A DNA stretch of 64,000 nucleotides from Xanthobacteraceae bacterium (GTDB lineage Bacteria; Pseudomonadota; Alphaproteobacteria; Rhizobiales; Xanthobacteraceae), in contig JALHRD010000012.1 in assembly GCA_022841625.1 (NCBI GenBank), forward strand, positions 84,606 through 148,605, in the 5' to 3' direction. The translations under genes and the position numbers were made by a program. The stretch's first letter is position 1; every line of letters starts with the position of its first letter. This document shows, piece after piece, positions 28,341 through 37,378 of the stretch. Below the pieces are notes generated by a model that was not told where the DNA came from, searched no databases, and saw only the letters and a list, made by a program, of their open reading frames with translations.

Positions 28341-28766
28341 TCAGCACGCGGCGGATATCTGCGCGCCCTCCGCGGATCGCATGAGATCTGCAATCGTGAT
28401 GCACGCTAGCGCCTTGCTTATGGCATCCTCGGCGCGCGTCAAAGCGGGGACGACAACGCTGCACAGCAGTTGCGACTTGGCGTGCATCTGGTCGTCGCCG
28501 TCATCGACCGTCCCGGCCGCGTGCAGGATTTCATTGGCGTTGATGTCGCTTTCTTTTCGCGCCAGCTCATACCCGCCGCGTGGCCCGCGTAAGCCGCGCA
28601 GGATCCCAGCGCGGACCAATGCTTGCAGCACCGGTTCGAGGTGGCGGGGCGGAAGCTGGTGCCGGTCCGCAAGCGATTTGGCAGCAACTGGCCGGCCCCG
28701 CGCATTGATCGCGATGTCAAGAACTGCGGCAATGGCAAGGACGCCCTTGGGAGGCAATAAATGCAT
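28341..28766 (-). CDS. Rrf2-family transcriptional regulator
   Basis: This 141-residue winged-helix regulator has the family wing GLRGPRGGYELARKE and the recognition region KSLADRHQLPPRHLEPVLQALVRAG. IscR/RirA-type members bind an Fe-S cluster through three cysteines in the middle. Here only single cysteines are seen (LLCSVV, LACITI and the C-terminal Cys), not the close triad, so cluster binding is doubtful. It converges on the VOC gene and is upstream of dut on the same strand. Its targets are unknown. Confidence 0.85.
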   Translation of the reverse strand: MHLLPPKGVLAIAAVLDIAINARGRPVAAKSLADRHQLPPRHLEPVLQALVRAGILRGLRGPRGGYELARKESDINANEILHAAGTVDDGDDQMHAKSQLLCSVVVPALTRAEDAISKALACITIADLMRSAEGAQISAAC

Positions 28767-28843
28767 CGGTGGACAAAAGGTTGGGGGACCGCTGGACTGA
28801 ACGAGCGCGCGGACTGGATTGCTAGCGCCAGCGCTGGGGGCAG

Positions 28844-29323
28844 CTATTGATCGCGATCGCTGCCCGAAGCGATACCGGTAGAACCAAATCCCCGTGCTCC
28901 ACGTGTAGTTTCGTCAAGCTTTGCAACAATGCAAAGCTCTGTTTGCACCATAGCACAGATTACCAACTGCGCAATGCGCGCGCCCCGCTCGACGGTGAAT
29001 AGATCGCGGCCCAGATTCACAAGTATAACTTTTATTTCTCCGCGATAATCAGCATCAATGGTCCCTGGTGCATTCAGCACCGTAACGCCATGGTTTAACG
29101 CGAGTCCGGATCGCGGGCGTACTTGCGCTTCGAAGCCTACTGGCAACGCGATTGCAATACCGGTTGGGATGAGGGCTCGCTCGCCGGGTGCGATCACAAC
29201 CGACGCGTCGGCGGCGACTGCGGCGGTGAGGTCGAGGCCGGAAGCGTGTGCGCTTTGATATTGCGGGATCGGCAGTCCATCGCCGTGCGGCAGTCGCTGC
29301 AGCTGGATCGCGATCGTGTTCAT
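28844..29323 (-). CDS. dut: Deoxyuridine 5'-triphosphate nucleotidohydrolase
   Basis: This 159-residue dUTPase hydrolyses dUTP to dUMP, keeping uracil out of DNA and supplying thymidylate synthesis. The family motifs appear in order: [10 protein letters not shown] (I), PRSGLAL (II), [13 protein letters not shown] (III), [10 protein letters not shown] (IV) and GARGFGSTG (V). The ATG overlaps the coaBC stop (ATGA), so the genes are coupled. The dut-coaBC pairing is widely conserved. Confidence 0.96.
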   Translation of the reverse strand: MNTIAIQLQRLPHGDGLPIPQYQSAHASGLDLTAAVAADASVVIAPGERALIPTGIAIALPVGFEAQVRPRSGLALNHGVTVLNAPGTIDADYRGEIKVILVNLGRDLFTVERGARIAQLVICAMVQTELCIVAKLDETTRGARGFGSTGIASGSDRDQ

Positions 29324-30756
29324 TGGGCTTCTCCTGCAAGCGCCGCAGCGATCCGTGCAACCAGCGCCCGCGCAACTTTGTCTTTCGATTGCGGCGGCCA
29401 CGCCTCTACGCCAACCGCAGTAACCAGATGCACTTTGTTGATGTCGCCGCCCATGACGCCGCCTTCGGGCGACACATCGTTGGCGACCACCCAATCGCAG
29501 GCCTTGCGCTTGAGTTTGTCCTGGGCGTTGGGGATGAGGTTTTCGGTTTCCGCAGCAAAGCCGATCACGAGTTGCGGCCGTCCGGATTTGCGTTGCGCAA
29601 TGGTCGCTAAGACATCGGGGTTCTCGACCAGCGACAATGCCGGCGCGCCGCTTTTGGTTTTTTTGATTTTCTCATCGCTGGCTCCGGCAACACGCCAGTC
29701 TGCAACGGCGGCTGCGAACACCGCGCAGTCGGCGGGCATTGCGTTCTCGACCGCTTCGAGCATTTGTCGGGCCGATTCAACTTTGACTGTCATGACCCCG
29801 ATCGGGTCAGGGATGTTGACCGGACCCGACACCAAGACCACATTTGCGCCGGCCGCCGCCGCCGCGGCGGCGATAGCGTGGCCCTGCTTTCCGGATGAGC
29901 GATTGGCGATGTAGCGCACCGGATCGATCGGTTCGTGCGTCGGGCCCGATGTCACAACAATGCGCTTGCCCGCGAGCAGCCCCTTGCCGGCGGTGTTGTT
30001 GAGAAGGCTCACCGCCGCGCTGGCAATCTCGATCGGCTCAGCCATGCGGCCGATGCCAGCTTCGCCGCGTTCCGCCATTTCGCCGGCGTTGGGGCCGACA
30101 AGCGCGACGCCATCGTCAATCAATCGGGCGAGATTGCGTTGCGTTGCGCGACGCGACCACATCATTGGGTTCATCGCCGGCGCGATCAGGATCGGTTTGT
30201 CGGTGGCGAGCAGAACCGCGCTCGCGAGATCATCGGCATGACCCCCCGCCATCTTTGCCATCAGATCGGCCGTCGCCGGGGCAACCACGATGAGGTCGGT
30301 CTCGCGCGCGAGCCGGATGTGGCCGATGTCGAATTCGGATTTTGGGTCGAACAGATCGGTGAAGACTTGGCCATGGGCCAGCGCGCCGGCGGCCAATGGC
30401 GTAACGAATTCCTGTGCTGCTTTGGTCAGGATGCACCGCACGGTGACGTTACCGTCCTGCAATCGGCGAATGAGATCGAGTGATTTATAGGCGGCGATGC
30501 CGCCGCCAATGACCAGCAGCACGCGCGCAGCGGTGGCGGATGCGCGATCGAGCGGGTCCCGGTCTGGCAGCGGCCGTCCAGCTGTCGGGGTGGATCGGCG
30601 TTGCAGCGGCAAGTCCGCGCGGCCTTCGCCTCCTGCCGCCGCGCCCTTGAGGATATTTCGGATTTCCTCCTCGACCGAGCGGCCATTGCCGGCGGCGCGC
30701 AAGCGCAGCTGGTGCTTCAGGTCTTCGGACAGGCCGCGAACGGTCAGGCTGGCCAT
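29320..30756 (-). CDS. coaBC: CoaBC with N-terminal ribbon-helix-helix extension
   Basis: This 478-residue protein makes 4'-phosphopantetheine in coenzyme A synthesis. Residues 1-~40 look like a FitA/Arc-type ribbon-helix-helix antitoxin ([17 protein letters not shown], then [13 protein letters not shown]). A ~35-residue linker follows, and CoaC begins at ~77 ([19 protein letters not shown]), with the active His in DIGHIRLAR and PAMNPMMW. CoaB follows from ~250 ([23 protein letters not shown]). The flap where many CoaC proteins have an ACGE cysteine reads [10 protein letters not shown], without Cys. There is no ATG between the two parts, and GGAG stands eight bases before the first ATG, so the fusion appears genuine. 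Confidence 0.93.
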   Translation of the reverse strand: MASLTVRGLSEDLKHQLRLRAAGNGRSVEEEIRNILKGAAAGGEGRADLPLQRRSTPTAGRPLPDRDPLDRASATAARVLLVIGGGIAAYKSLDLIRRLQDGNVTVRCILTKAAQEFVTPLAAGALAHGQVFTDLFDPKSEFDIGHIRLARETDLIVVAPATADLMAKMAGGHADDLASAVLLATDKPILIAPAMNPMMWSRRATQRNLARLIDDGVALVGPNAGEMAERGEAGIGRMAEPIEIASAAVSLLNNTAGKGLLAGKRIVVTSGPTHEPIDPVRYIANRSSGKQGHAIAAAAAAAGANVVLVSGPVNIPDPIGVMTVKVESARQMLEAVENAMPADCAVFAAAVADWRVAGASDEKIKKTKSGAPALSLVENPDVLATIAQRKSGRPQLVIGFAAETENLIPNAQDKLKRKACDWVVANDVSPEGGVMGGDINKVHLVTAVGVEAWPPQSKDKVARALVARIAAALAGEAQ

Positions 30757-30888
30757 CGGTCGCTCCATTACCGGTACGGTAGCTTATCCGATGATTGCAA
30801 TGCAATCAACGAAATCATTGGTGCTGGTCCTGGCTGTCAGCCATTGGCCCATGCCATCATGGGGCATATTCAGAGGGAGGGTGTCGCC

Positions 30889-31980
30889 ATGACGTTGTTG
30901 CGCTGGATCTGCGCCGGTCTCATTGCTGGATTTGCCGGAACAGCCCTCACACAGACCGTACCGCTTAAGACCGCGCCTGAGGTCACGTTGCGGTCGACAC
31001 CGGATACCGTAGTCTGGGGATATTTCGCTGCCGATATTCCGCCGGCGCTGCGCATCAAGTCGGGCCAGACGGCGCGGATCGAGACGGTCTCGCATGGCGG
31101 GATCAACCTGCCGGAAGATCCGATTGAGTTCTTCGGCAAGGCTGGCATTCCGCGCGAGCAGGTCCTTCAGGACGCGCTCGACATCCGCGCCAAGGTCAAC
31201 CGCCCACGCGGTGGCAGCGCCCATATCCTGACCGGGCCGGTCTATATCGAAGAAGCCGAGCCCGGCGACATGCTCGAGATCCGGGTTATCGCGCTCGAAT
31301 ACCGCGTGCCATATGGGGTGAATAGTTCCGGCCGTGGCGTCGGCGTATTGCCCGACCTGTTGAACGCTCCGGCGCGCAAGGTGATCAAGTTCGACCTCAA
31401 ACGCAATGTCGCGCTGTTCTCGGCCGACATCGAGATTCCGTTGCAGCCGTTCATGGGTATCATGGCTGTCGCACCTTCAAAGGAATCCTGGATGATCTCG
31501 TCGCGACCGCCGTGGCGCTGGGGCGGCAATATGGACTTCAACAAGCTCACGGTCGGCGCGACGCTCTATTTGCCGGTATTTCACGCAGGCGCGCAGTTCT
31601 TCACCGGTGACTCGCACGCCGCACAGGGTGACGGCGAGATCAATGGAACCGCGATCGAGGCCTCACTCACGGGAACCTTCCAATTCGTCGTTCATAAGGG
31701 CGCCGGCAAATCGATGTTCTGGCCGCGCGCCGAGGACGCCGATTTTTATTATACGATGGGGATGGATCTCGATCTCGATGTCGCGATGAAGAACGCGAGT
31801 CAGGAGACCGTTCGCTATCTGCAGGAGACCAGAGGGCTGTCGGCGGCGGATGCCTATGCGCTCGCCAGCATTGCGGTCGATTTCCGCATCGCCGAGGTGG
31901 TTGACGCCGTGCAGTTGGTCTACGGCGCTATTCCGAAGAAGATCTTCAAGCAAAATCCCGACTATTGGTTCAAGCGCTGA
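30889..31980 (+). CDS. Exported acetamidase/formamidase-family protein
   Basis: This 363-residue protein starts with a hydrophobic signal-like segment (WICAGLIAGFAGTALTQ). The rest matches the FmdA/AmdA family: SHGGINLPEDPIEFF, TGPVYIEEAEPGDMLEIRV, FTGDSHAAQGDGEINGTAIE and VWGYFAADIPPALRI. Members hydrolyse short amides to acid and ammonia, usually in the cytoplasm, so a signal peptide is noteworthy. The start ATG is preceded by GGGAGG eight bases upstream. The stop overlaps the start of the next Bug gene (TGATG), which argues for joint expression and possibly for amide or carboxylate uptake linked to hydrolysis. Confidence 0.82.
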   Translation: MTLLRWICAGLIAGFAGTALTQTVPLKTAPEVTLRSTPDTVVWGYFAADIPPALRIKSGQTARIETVSHGGINLPEDPIEFFGKAGIPREQVLQDALDIRAKVNRPRGGSAHILTGPVYIEEAEPGDMLEIRVIALEYRVPYGVNSSGRGVGVLPDLLNAPARKVIKFDLKRNVALFSADIEIPLQPFMGIMAVAPSKESWMISSRPPWRWGGNMDFNKLTVGATLYLPVFHAGAQFFTGDSHAAQGDGEINGTAIEASLTGTFQFVVHKGAGKSMFWPRAEDADFYYTMGMDLDLDVAMKNASQETVRYLQETRGLSAADAYALASIAVDFRIAEVVDAVQLVYGAIPKKIFKQNPDYWFKR

Positions 31981-32921
31981 TGCGATCGATACCCGCATTG
32001 GTCGTTGCGCTGGGTCTCGCGACGACTCCTGCGTGCGCCGATACGATCCGTATTGTCATTCCTTATGCACCGGGCGGTGCGCTCGATCCCTTGGCACGCA
32101 TTCTCGCTAGCGGTCTCGGCAAGATCCGCACCAACGATGCGATCGTGGTCGAGAACATCGGCGGCGCCGGCGGCATCGTTGGCATGAGCGTGGTGGCAAA
32201 GGCGGCGCCGGATGGCCGTACATTCTTGTTCAGCCCGTCCGGCAATATTGTCATCAGCCCGTGGCTGCAGGCCACGCCCTATGACGTGACCAAGGCATTC
32301 GAACCGGTCGCCTTGGTCGGATCGGTCAAGAGCGCGCTGATCGTGCGTGCGTCGCTCGGCGTAAACACGCTCGCCGAGCTGATCGGATTGTCTAACAAGG
32401 GCACCAAGCTGACTTATGGGTCGCCTGGCATTGGCACCAGCCCGCATATTTCGGGTGCGATGCTTAACCACGCCGCCGGAATCAACCTGACGCATGTGCC
32501 CTATCGCGGGATCGGGCCGGCGCTCAACGACATTGTTGGCGGGCACATCGACGCCATAACGACGTCAGTGGCGGGTGTGCTGCCCTATGTGCAAAACGAT
32601 ACGGCGCGCGCGCTTGCGACCTTCGACGCGGAGCGGTCCGATCAATTGCCGAACCTGCCTACCACGGTTGAGCTTGGCTTTCCGGATCTTGTGATGCCGC
32701 AATGGTACGCGCTGCTTGCCCCCGCGGGGCTCGATGCCGATGTGCGCAAGACAATCGAGGCGCAGGTGCTGGCGGTGCTGCGCTCGCCTGAAGTGGTCAA
32801 GCAGCTCGCAACGACCGGCATTGCGGGCCCGCGCCGTGCGGCGGAACTTCAGGCAATGCTCGCCATTGAATTCAAAAAATGGCCGGCGTTGCTGCCAAAG
32901 CTTGGGATCACAGCGCAATAG
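31980..32921 (+). CDS. TctC/Bug-family periplasmic solute-binding protein
   Basis: This 313-residue receptor starts at an ATG that overlaps the amidase stop. It has a short Sec signal (MRSIPALVVALGLATTPACA), then DTIRIVIPYAPGGALDPLAR, IVVENIGGAGGIVGMSVVA and HVPYRGIGPALNDIVGG. It is translationally coupled to the amidase-family gene. No TctAB genes are in the window. Confidence 0.87.
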   Translation: MRSIPALVVALGLATTPACADTIRIVIPYAPGGALDPLARILASGLGKIRTNDAIVVENIGGAGGIVGMSVVAKAAPDGRTFLFSPSGNIVISPWLQATPYDVTKAFEPVALVGSVKSALIVRASLGVNTLAELIGLSNKGTKLTYGSPGIGTSPHISGAMLNHAAGINLTHVPYRGIGPALNDIVGGHIDAITTSVAGVLPYVQNDTARALATFDAERSDQLPNLPTTVELGFPDLVMPQWYALLAPAGLDADVRKTIEAQVLAVLRSPEVVKQLATTGIAGPRRAAELQAMLAIEFKKWPALLPKLGITAQ

Positions 32922-33041
32922 CCGCCGCCGGCTCAGGTTGACGTCTTGACAACGCTTTGGCGGCGGCGTCCGCTCGGCGTCACGCAGCGGCGCATCGGTT
33001 GTGATGCGGCACGCGGCGACAATAAGACCGGGAGGAAGCCC

Positions 33042-33716
33042 ATGCGCAGGTCAACGGTTTGGTTGGTTACGGCTGCCGTCGCCTTGGCCGGATCGCTGGC
33101 GACCGTGATAACGGCGAATGCGCAACCCGCGCCGGCGCCTGTGCCGGTCATGCCGCCGTCATTGCCGCCGTCGCATGTGGTCAATCTCATGACTAATGAC
33201 GGCTCGGCCGCGTTCGGTGCAAAGTGGCGCGTCACCGATGTCAGATTCGTCGAAGTGCCGGCCGCGATCAATAAGGAGCGTTATAAGACCACCTATCAAA
33301 TTGAACCGCGTGCGACGACGACCGATTTCGACGATTCCAAATGGGATGCCGTCGAAGCTAAGGACCTTGGTGCGCGGCGGAGCGCGGGTCTTTCCGCTTT
33401 CATGTGGTTCCGCGCTCTGCTCACGGTGCCTGCGCGGATCGGAGATTTCGATCTCAGCAAGCCGTCACTGGCGGTGTTCAATGTATTGGTCGACGACTAC
33501 GGCGAGGTCTGGGTCAACGGCGAAATGCCACGGCGCAGCGGCTATCCGAGTCCGGCGACCATTCAGGGCCTCAATATGCCAAACCGTGTGGTGCTGGGCA
33601 CGCAGGTGAAAGCCGGCGATAAGTTTCAGATTGCGGTATTTGCGGCCAATGGACCGCTCTCCGCCCCGAATGGCAGCATCTGGTTCCGGCAGGCCATGGT
33701 GGAATTCTATCGGTAA
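33042..33716 (+). CDS. Exported protein with probable galactose-binding-like jelly-roll domain
   Basis: This 224-residue protein has a Sec signal ending at ANAQ and a Pro-rich linker. The domain after ~55 includes FDDSKWDAVEAKDL, FMWFRALLTVP and NVLVDDYGEVWVNGE, the arrangement of beta-galactosidase-like sugar-binding jelly-rolls. The start ATG follows GGGAGG. Similar modules often accompany lactonase-type proteins in the periplasm, but no enzyme domain is present here. Function is unknown. Confidence 0.65.
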   Translation: MRRSTVWLVTAAVALAGSLATVITANAQPAPAPVPVMPPSLPPSHVVNLMTNDGSAAFGAKWRVTDVRFVEVPAAINKERYKTTYQIEPRATTTDFDDSKWDAVEAKDLGARRSAGLSAFMWFRALLTVPARIGDFDLSKPSLAVFNVLVDDYGEVWVNGEMPRRSGYPSPATIQGLNMPNRVVLGTQVKAGDKFQIAVFAANGPLSAPNGSIWFRQAMVEFYR

Positions 33717-33767
33717 TCAGAGAATGATCCCAAAAAGTGGGAACCGATCTTCGGAATGGATCATGGT

Positions 33768-34832
33768 CTAGCGCCGCGCCGTTCGCAAAAGCGTCGTGGC
33801 GAACATGAAAATAATGCCGGCGAGCGCCGGAATAATGGTCAGCCCGGTCACGCGCATGCGATGAATATCTTCCGGCGTGAGACTGATATGACCGCCGCTG
33901 ATCCAACCGACGAGGTCGGCGGCCATGGCGGCTTGCGGGTCGCTCGTGGTGATTGCGGGCAGCGGCGCGAGCCGCGCCTCGACGGCGCGCAGCTCGGCGT
34001 CGAGCGCGTCGCGTCGTTGGGCGACGCCAAGCGCGCGGCGCAGCTTAAGGACCTCGGCGCAGGCTGCGCCGGACGCTGCGAGCGTCACGTCGCTGCAACC
34101 CGCGGTCTGCTTCCAGACCGCCGCGGCGGCCGGCTGCGCGCGCTGGATCTCAGCTTCGATGGTTGCGACCGCGCGATCCTCGGTTAGACCGGCGCGCTCG
34201 GTCCGCAGACGGGTGGCGTCGGCGGCAAGCGCGCCCGCTTCGGCCACCAGCCTGCTGCGCCCGGCAACGCCATCGCCGATATTGGTCGCGGCAAATCCGA
34301 TCGCCGCCAGGAGCGTCATGCCGAGCGCGACCACCCAGATCGCCCAGGCGGCCGACGCCGACAAGACGTTGCGGTCACGCCAGAGCTGGCCGGCAGCGCT
34401 CGGCAGCACAACGGCGAGCAGGTCGATGGTCAGTCCGATCGCCGCCAGCAGCAGCGCCGCTTCGGCGGTCTGGCCGAACGAGGCGGCGAACCGGGTGTTG
34501 ACGGTCAGGCCAACGACCGCAAGCCCGATTGCGGCAAACGCCAGCACCAAAGCCAGGACGGTGCGGCCGGCACTGCGCCGGGCGAATGACTGTATCGGCT
34601 TGGCCTCGAAGGCAGGCGCAACCTGAATTGTGGGCGCGTGCCGGGCCAGCGCCCGCGGCTCCACCGGGCTCGATCGGACGACCGCAGTCGATGGCGTGGC
34701 CAACGGCGCAGTAGTGCAGAGGACGAGTTCGTCCGGCTCAACGCCATTGCAGGCGTTCCACCATTGCCGCGCCTGCAGGCAGGCCATGAGCTCTGCCTCC
34801 GGAAAACTCTGTAACGGAACGATGTTGCTCAC
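33768..34832 (-). CDS. Multi-pass membrane protein with coiled coil, function unknown
   Basis: This is a 354-residue protein. A GTG start giving VSNIVPLQSF is supported by GAGGGA just upstream; the frame continues to a TTG at 34862. Hydrophobic segments lie at about 90-112, 120-145 and 160-182, and one near the C-terminus (~328-348). Between them is an Ala/Arg/Glu-rich helix-forming stretch. A Cys pair (GCSDVTLAASGAACAEV) may form a disulfide, which would place the loop in the periplasm. I do not recognise the family; similar proteins occur near phage-like genes in Bradyrhizobium, by recollection only. Confidence 0.65.
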   Translation of the reverse strand: MSNIVPLQSFPEAELMACLQARQWWNACNGVEPDELVLCTTAPLATPSTAVVRSSPVEPRALARHAPTIQVAPAFEAKPIQSFARRSAGRTVLALVLAFAAIGLAVVGLTVNTRFAASFGQTAEAALLLAAIGLTIDLLAVVLPSAAGQLWRDRNVLSASAAWAIWVVALGMTLLAAIGFAATNIGDGVAGRSRLVAEAGALAADATRLRTERAGLTEDRAVATIEAEIQRAQPAAAAVWKQTAGCSDVTLAASGAACAEVLKLRRALGVAQRRDALDAELRAVEARLAPLPAITTSDPQAAMAADLVGWISGGHISLTPEDIHRMRVTGLTIIPALAGIIFMFATTLLRTARR

Positions 34833-34950
34833 CGGGTCCCTCTTTGTCCCGACCGACAACAAAAACGGGACGCGCCCGAAACGGCGATAGAACAGAACAA
34901 AACGAGTACAAATGCAAGGGAAATGTTGGAGCCCAGGGGAAAACTGACGC

Positions 34951-36522
34951 CTACCAGCGGCTCAGCACGAGAATGGTCAGCAGCAGCGCGATGACCCATA
35001 GAGCGGTGGCGGTCCAACGGTTGCGCTGCGCTTCCGCGCGCCCGATCGCCGCGACGGTTTCGGGCGCCAGCACCAACCCGTCGCGGGTGATGGTGTCGAT
35101 ATGTTCGACCAGCGATGCGCCGCGCGACAGCAGCGCCGGCACCTCACCGAAGAATTTTCCAACCTCGCGGACGCCGTCGGTTGCGCCCTCAAGCGCGCCA
35201 GCAGCGCCGAAATGGCGTTCGATCCACTCGCGCACGACTGGCTCCGCCACCGTCCACATGTCGAGTTGCGGATCGAGCCCGCGCGCCACGCCCTCGACCA
35301 CCACCATGGTTTTTTGCAAGAGGATCAGTTCCGGCCGCGTGCGCATGTCGAACAGGCCGGTGACCTCGAACAGCAGCATCAACAGCTTCGCCATCGAGAT
35401 TTCGTCGGCTGGACGGTTGTGGATGGGCTCGCCGATCGCACGGATCGCCTGGGCAAAGCTCTCGACCGAATGGTGCCGCGGCACATAGCCGGCTTCGAAA
35501 TGCACTTCCGCGGTGCGGCGATAGTCGCGGGTGATGAAGCCGTAAAGGATTTCCGCCAGGAACCGCCGCTCCTTCAACCCAAGCCGGCCCATAATCCCGA
35601 AGTCGACTGCAACCAGCCGGCCATTTTTGTCGACAAACAAATTTCCGGGATGCATGTCGGCGTGGAAGAAGCCGTCGCGCAGGGCATGGCGCAAGAATGT
35701 CTGGATCACCGTTCGCGCCAGTTGCTTAAGGTCAAGCCCGGCGGCGTCGAGCCGCGCGCGATCCGACAGCGGAATGCCGTCTATCCAATCGAGCGTGAGC
35801 ACGGTGTGGGCGGTGCGGTCCCAGTCCACGGCGGGCACGCCAAAGTCGGGGTCGTTGCGGGTGTTCTCGGCCATTTCGGAGAGCGCCGCCGCTTCCAGCC
35901 GGAGATCCATCTCCATGATACAGGTTCGGCGCAGGTTGTCGGCCACGTCGATCAGGCGCAGCCGTCGGGCCTCGGCCGAAAAGCGCTCCGCATTGCGTGC
36001 GGCGAATGTGAAGGCTTCGAGATCGACGGCAAAGCGCCGAGCGATGCCGGGCCGCAGCACCTTCACCGCAACCGGCTTTGGTCCGTCAGGCGATACGACC
36101 TCGGCATGATGGACCTGCGCGATCGAAGCGGCCGCGACCGCGGGTCCGAACGAGGTGAACAGCGCGGACAGCGAATTGCCGAGCGCTTCTTCGATCGCTT
36201 GCTCGGCCTCGGCCTGCGGGAATGGCGCCATTTTGTCCTGTAGCGACTCAAGATCGCGCGCGAGCGCCATGCCAACGACATCGGGACGCGTCGCCAGGAA
36301 TTGCCCGAGCTTTACATAGGTCGGGCCGAGCCGCGTCAGCGCTGCGGCGAGCCGCGTCGTGGCGGCATCTGTGGTGCGCCGCTCGACCAGGCGCGCCACC
36401 GACAGCGCCAGGCGCGCCAGCGGTGGTAATGATTTGGGATCGATCAGCGCCAATACGCCCTCGCGCGCGAACATGAAGCCGGCGCGGCCGAGGCGGAGGA
36501 GATGGGCGAGCGCGGAGATCAC
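34951..36522 (-). CDS. ubiB: UbiB, ubiquinone biosynthesis atypical kinase/ATPase
   Basis: This 523-residue ADCK/UbiB-family protein is needed for ubiquinone synthesis, probably as an ATPase that handles lipid intermediates at the membrane. The family KxGQ motif is YVKLGQFLATRPD, the Ala-rich loop is AAASIAQVHHAEV, and the catalytic region is FHADMHPGNLFVDKNGRLVAVDFGIMGRL. A hydrophobic C-terminal anchor is visible at ~497-520. The GTG start is 4 bases after the ubiE stop. The ubiE-ubiB operon is widely conserved. Confidence 0.94.
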   Translation of the reverse strand: MISALAHLLRLGRAGFMFAREGVLALIDPKSLPPLARLALSVARLVERRTTDAATTRLAAALTRLGPTYVKLGQFLATRPDVVGMALARDLESLQDKMAPFPQAEAEQAIEEALGNSLSALFTSFGPAVAAASIAQVHHAEVVSPDGPKPVAVKVLRPGIARRFAVDLEAFTFAARNAERFSAEARRLRLIDVADNLRRTCIMEMDLRLEAAALSEMAENTRNDPDFGVPAVDWDRTAHTVLTLDWIDGIPLSDRARLDAAGLDLKQLARTVIQTFLRHALRDGFFHADMHPGNLFVDKNGRLVAVDFGIMGRLGLKERRFLAEILYGFITRDYRRTAEVHFEAGYVPRHHSVESFAQAIRAIGEPIHNRPADEISMAKLLMLLFEVTGLFDMRTRPELILLQKTMVVVEGVARGLDPQLDMWTVAEPVVREWIERHFGAAGALEGATDGVREVGKFFGEVPALLSRGASLVEHIDTITRDGLVLAPETVAAIGRAEAQRNRWTATALWVIALLLTILVLSRW

Positions 36523-36526
36523 GGGA

Positions 36527-37312
36527 TCACAGTCGCCAGCCTGAATGCAGCGCGACGATGCCGGCGGTCAGGCGTTGAAACGACACCCGACCGAAGCCCG
36601 CGACACGCAGCATGTCGGCGAATAGCGCGGGGCGGGGAAAACGGCGGATCGATTCGACCAGATAACGATAGGCTTCCGCGTCGCCGGTCACCGCGCTTCC
36701 CAGCGCCGGGATCACGTTGAACGAATAGGCATCGTAGACCGTGTCGAGCCCGGGCACGTCGACGGCCGAGAATTCCAGGCATAGGAAATGGCCGCCATGC
36801 TTGAGAACGCGGTGCGCCTCCGCAAGCGCGCGATCGATACGCGGAACATTGCGGATGCCGAAGGCGATGGTCACGGCGTCGAACATGCGGTCGGAAAACG
36901 GTTGCGCCTCGGCATTGCCCTCGACAAAGCGCACATTGTCATCGAGACCGCGCTCAAGCGCGCGCACACGACCGACCTCAAGCATGGCATGGTTGATATC
37001 GACAACGGTAGCGCGCGTGGCGTGGTTGCCGGCCTCCGCGACCCGGAAGGCGATGTCGCCGGTGCCGCCGGCAACGTCGAGAAGTGCGAACGGCCGATCA
37101 CCGGTTCGCGGCGGGTTGACCGCCGTCACCAACACGTCTTTCCAGGCGCGGTGCAGGCCGCCCGACATCAGATCGTTCATCAGGTCGTAGCGGCCGGCGA
37201 CCGAATGGAATACGTCGTCCACCAAAGCCTGCTTGTCGCCAAGCGGCACCTGCCGGAAGCCGAAATGGGTATTCTCGCCGCGCTCTGCCAAAATCGTTCT
37301 CTGCCGAGGCAT
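36527..37312 (-). CDS. ubiE: UbiE, ubiquinone/menaquinone C-methyltransferase
   Basis: This 261-residue SAM-dependent methyltransferase acts in the C-methylation step of ubiquinone synthesis. The SAM motif is [13 protein letters not shown], and the family signatures are [19 protein letters not shown] near the N-terminus and [11 protein letters not shown] plus CLEFSAVD later. The start ATG is opposite mutM with a 66-base divergent gap. It is directly upstream of ubiB. Confidence 0.95.
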   Translation of the reverse strand: MPRQRTILAERGENTHFGFRQVPLGDKQALVDDVFHSVAGRYDLMNDLMSGGLHRAWKDVLVTAVNPPRTGDRPFALLDVAGGTGDIAFRVAEAGNHATRATVVDINHAMLEVGRVRALERGLDDNVRFVEGNAEAQPFSDRMFDAVTIAFGIRNVPRIDRALAEAHRVLKHGGHFLCLEFSAVDVPGLDTVYDAYSFNVIPALGSAVTGDAEAYRYLVESIRRFPRPALFADMLRVAGFGRVSFQRLTAGIVALHSGWRL

Positions 37313-37378
37313 GTTGCCGGCCAGACCATAGCGCGATGGCGCAAGCGACGCTATCAGTGCGCGCGGAGGTCGTTAACG

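Noticed and set aside
35101..36243. Plus-strand open frame of 380 codons
   Set aside because: It is antisense to ubiB with complete motifs and has no family resemblance of its own.
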